Assembly (NCBI RefSeq): GCF_000152905.1
Contig: NZ_CH672420.1
Span: 160,101 to 198,639, forward strand
Source of the DNA: Nitrobacter sp. Nb-311A
Lineage (GTDB): Bacteria > Pseudomonadota > Alphaproteobacteria > Rhizobiales > Xanthobacteraceae
Reading direction: 5' to 3'
DNA: 38,539 nt
A program made the position numbers and the translations under genes. Position 1 is the stretch's first letter; every line of letters begins with the position of its first letter. Under the pieces are notes generated by a model. The model was not told where the DNA came from and did no database searches. It worked only from the letters and a program-made list of their open reading frames with translations. Below, piece after piece: positions 36,841 to 38,539 of this stretch.

Positions 36841-37635
36841 CTATGCATGTTTGAGCAGCGTGCGGGTTGCGGCGGCGACGTCGGCTTGCCGCATCAGGCT
36901 TTCGCCGACCAGGAAGGTGGAGATGCCAACCCGTTCGAGCCGCGCGAGATCGGCGGGCGTGAAGATGCCGCTTTCGCCGACCATCAGCCGATCTTTCGGA
37001 ATGTGCGGCGCCAGCGCTTCACTGATTTCGAGCGTCGTTTCAAATGTGCGCAGGTTACGGTTGTTGACGCCGATCATCGGCGAACGCAGCTTGAGCGCGC
37101 GATCCAGTTCCTCGCGGTTATGAATTTCGAGCAGCACATCCATGCCGAGATCGAGCGCGGCGGCCTCGATGTCTTTCGCAGCAGTATCGTCGAGCGCGGC
37201 CATGATGATCAGGATGCAGTCTGCTCCATGCGCCCGTGCCTCGACGACCTGATAGGTGTCGAACATGAAGTCCTTGCGCAGCACCGGCAGCGAGGTCGCG
37301 GCGCGGGCCGCGACCATGAAATCGAGACGGCCCTGAAAGGAAGGCGCGTCGGTGAGAACGGAGAGGCAGGCCGCGCCGCCGGCCTCATAGGCTCGGGCGA
37401 GCGAAGGCGGATCGAAGTCGGCGCGGATCAGGCCTTTCGATGGTGAGGCCTTCTTGACCTCGGCTATCAGGGCATATTCTCCCTTGGAAAGCTTGCTGCG
37501 GATGGCTTGGACGAAGCCGCGCGGCGGCGCGGCAGCCTTCGCGGCGGCCGTGACCTCACCGAGGGGACGTGCTTGCTTTGCGCTCGCGATCTCCTCGCGC
37601 TTGTAGGTTTCGATCCTGGTCAGGATGTCGGCCAC
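36841..37635 (-). CDS. trpC: Indole-3-glycerol phosphate synthase
   Basis: Closes the indole ring in tryptophan synthesis, from CdRP. The TIM-barrel protein has the family blocks [19 protein letters not shown] (catalytic Lys at the start), [27 protein letters not shown] (general acid Lys), [40 protein letters not shown] and [11 protein letters not shown] 37635 ([15 protein letters not shown]) gives 264 residues, the usual start in relatives. GTG 37662, which overlaps the trpD stop as GTGA, would add nine residues and is a real alternative because it couples the two genes. Confidence 0.94.
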   Translation of the reverse strand: MADILTRIETYKREEIASAKQARPLGEVTAAAKAAAPPRGFVQAIRSKLSKGEYALIAEVKKASPSKGLIRADFDPPSLARAYEAGGAACLSVLTDAPSFQGRLDFMVAARAATSLPVLRKDFMFDTYQVVEARAHGADCILIIMAALDDTAAKDIEAAALDLGMDVLLEIHNREELDRALKLRSPMIGVNNRNLRTFETTLEISEALAPHIPKDRLMVGESGIFTPADLARLERVGISTFLVGESLMRQADVAAATRTLLKHA

Positions 37636-37658
37636 GCCATCGTCCTCACGCCAAGTCC

Positions 37659-38539
37659 TCACCCGTTGGAAACCGCGATCAACTGCTTCAGCCTGTTCAT
37701 TGCACCGCCGCCGTCGAGCGATTTCGCGCCAAGCGCGACGCCGTCTTTCAAAGTCTTCGCCTTGCCCGCGACGATCAGGGCCGCCGCCGCGTTGAGCAGC
37801 GCAACATCGCGGAAGGCTCCGGGCTTGCCTTCAAGCACGTCGTGCAAGGAGGCCGCGTTCGCTCCGGCGTCGCCACCCTTCAGCGCGTCGCCACCGGCCC
37901 GCTCGAGTCCGGCGTCCTCCGGCGTCACTTCGAAAGTGCGGATATTGCCGTTCTCGAGCGCTGCGACGAAGGTCGGACCGGCGAGGGTGATCTCGTCCAG
38001 ACCGTCCGAGCCGTGAACGACCCATGCCGATTCGGAGCCGAGGTTCTTGAGCACCTGCGCCAATGGCTGCACCCATTGCCGCGAGAACACGCCGACCATC
38101 TGCCGCCTGACGCCGGCGGGATTGGACAGGGGTCCCAGCAGGTTGAAGATGGTGCGGGTTGCGAGCTCGACGCGGGTCGGGCCGACATTCTTCATCGCGG
38201 GATGATGCGCGGGCGCGAACATGAAGCCGATCCCGGCCTCGTTGACGCAGCGGCTGACCTGTTCAGGGGTGAGGTCGATCTTGATGCCCAGCGCAGCCAG
38301 ACAATCAGCCGCTCCGGATTTGGAGGATAGCGCGCGGTTGCCATGCTTGGCGACGGGCACGCCGGTTCCTGCGACGATGAACGACGCGCAGGTTGAAACA
38401 TTTACCGAACCTGATCCGTCGCCGCCGGTGCCGACGACATCGACCGCATCCGCGGGCGCTTTGACCCGCAGCATCATGGATCGCATCGCCGAAACCGCCC
38501 CGGTGATCTCGTCGACGGTTTCCCCGCGCACGCGCAGCG
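37659..38539 (-). CDS. trpD: Anthranilate phosphoribosyltransferase (5' end outside window)
   Basis: Transfers phosphoribose from PRPP to anthranilate. About 290 of some 337 residues are in the window; the N-terminal helical part lies beyond 38539. Visible are [20 protein letters not shown], the PRPP-binding glycine block, the [21 protein letters not shown] segment with the KHGNR signature, [21 protein letters not shown], and [12 protein letters not shown] with the Mg-binding block [12 protein letters not shown]. The stop overlaps the alternative trpC start. This is the trpD-trpC-moaC-moeA-lexA string on the minus strand. Confidence 0.95.
   Translation of the reverse strand, partial: LRVRGETVDEITGAVSAMRSMMLRVKAPADAVDVVGTGGDGSGSVNVSTCASFIVAGTGVPVAKHGNRALSSKSGAADCLAALGIKIDLTPEQVSRCVNEAGIGFMFAPAHHPAMKNVGPTRVELATRTIFNLLGPLSNPAGVRRQMVGVFSRQWVQPLAQVLKNLGSESAWVVHGSDGLDEITLAGPTFVAALENGNIRTFEVTPEDAGLERAGGDALKGGDAGANAASLHDVLEGKPGAFRDVALLNAAAALIVAGKAKTLKDGVALGAKSLDGGGAMNRLKQLIAVSNG

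Noticed and set aside
1-38539. CRISPR array or tRNA/rRNA genes
   Set aside because: No regularly spaced identical repeats and no cloverleaf or rRNA signature recognised on either strand.

Overview
The window is chromosomal DNA of an alphaproteobacterium, most likely in the Nitrobacteraceae/Bradyrhizobiaceae (Bradyrhizobium, Rhodopseudomonas, Nitrobacter or Afipia-like). The evidence is the gene order dnaE-rpsB-tsf-pyrH-frr-uppS-cdsA-dxr-rseP-bamA-lpxD-fabZ-lpxA-lpxI-lpxB-gltA, the C-terminally extended ribosomal protein S2, a DUF3551-type secreted protein, LpxI rather than LpxH, two GTTC-N7-GTTC LexA boxes of the alphaproteobacterial type, and dispersed palindromic intergenic repeats typical of Rhizobiales. 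The genus cannot be fixed from the sequence alone.

Layout. 1-2181: a repeat hairpin, then the lolC-lolD lipoprotein exporter. 2215-3732: a small secreted protein on the minus strand, pyrF, and a zinc-ribbon-like small protein. 3781-7419: an accessory island bounded by related repeats. It holds a three-gene locus around a proteasome-like Ntn-hydrolase, an IS1-type DDE transposase with an extra C-terminal domain, and a small overlapping gene pair that loosely resembles hicBA. 7426-7677: a compact SOS unit, with a LexA box on a -10 element, a 33-residue membrane micro-protein and its own terminator. 7722-26587: a co-directional block for replication (dnaE), translation (rpsB, tsf, frr), nucleotide synthesis (pyrH) and envelope building (uppS, cdsA, dxr, rseP, bamA, lpxD, fabZ, lpxA, lpxI, lpxB), closed by a strong hairpin. 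26635-29504, minus strand: gltA and gltX. 29737-34014, plus strand: glnS and a short comEC. 34053-38539, minus strand: lexA, moeA, moaC, trpC and partial trpD (reading order trpD-trpC-moaC-moeA-lexA).

How the parts fit. The central block supplies outer-membrane biogenesis from substrate to assembly: dxr and uppS make the polyprenyl carrier, cdsA makes phospholipid precursor, fabZ/lpxA/lpxD/lpxI/lpxB make lipid A, BamA inserts barrels, RseP senses envelope stress and LolCD releases lipoproteins. The lexA gene in the window carries a box of the same type as the one in front of the micro-ORF next to dnaE, so regulator and a likely target lie within 28 kb.

The most notable items are the SOS-controlled micro-protein before dnaE (a SidA-like division-inhibitor candidate), the stand-alone Thr-nucleophile proteasome-like locus in the island, the repeat-bounded island itself, and several places where dispersed palindromes sit directly on translation or termination signals. 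Functional statements rest on motif recognition by eye; no database search was possible.
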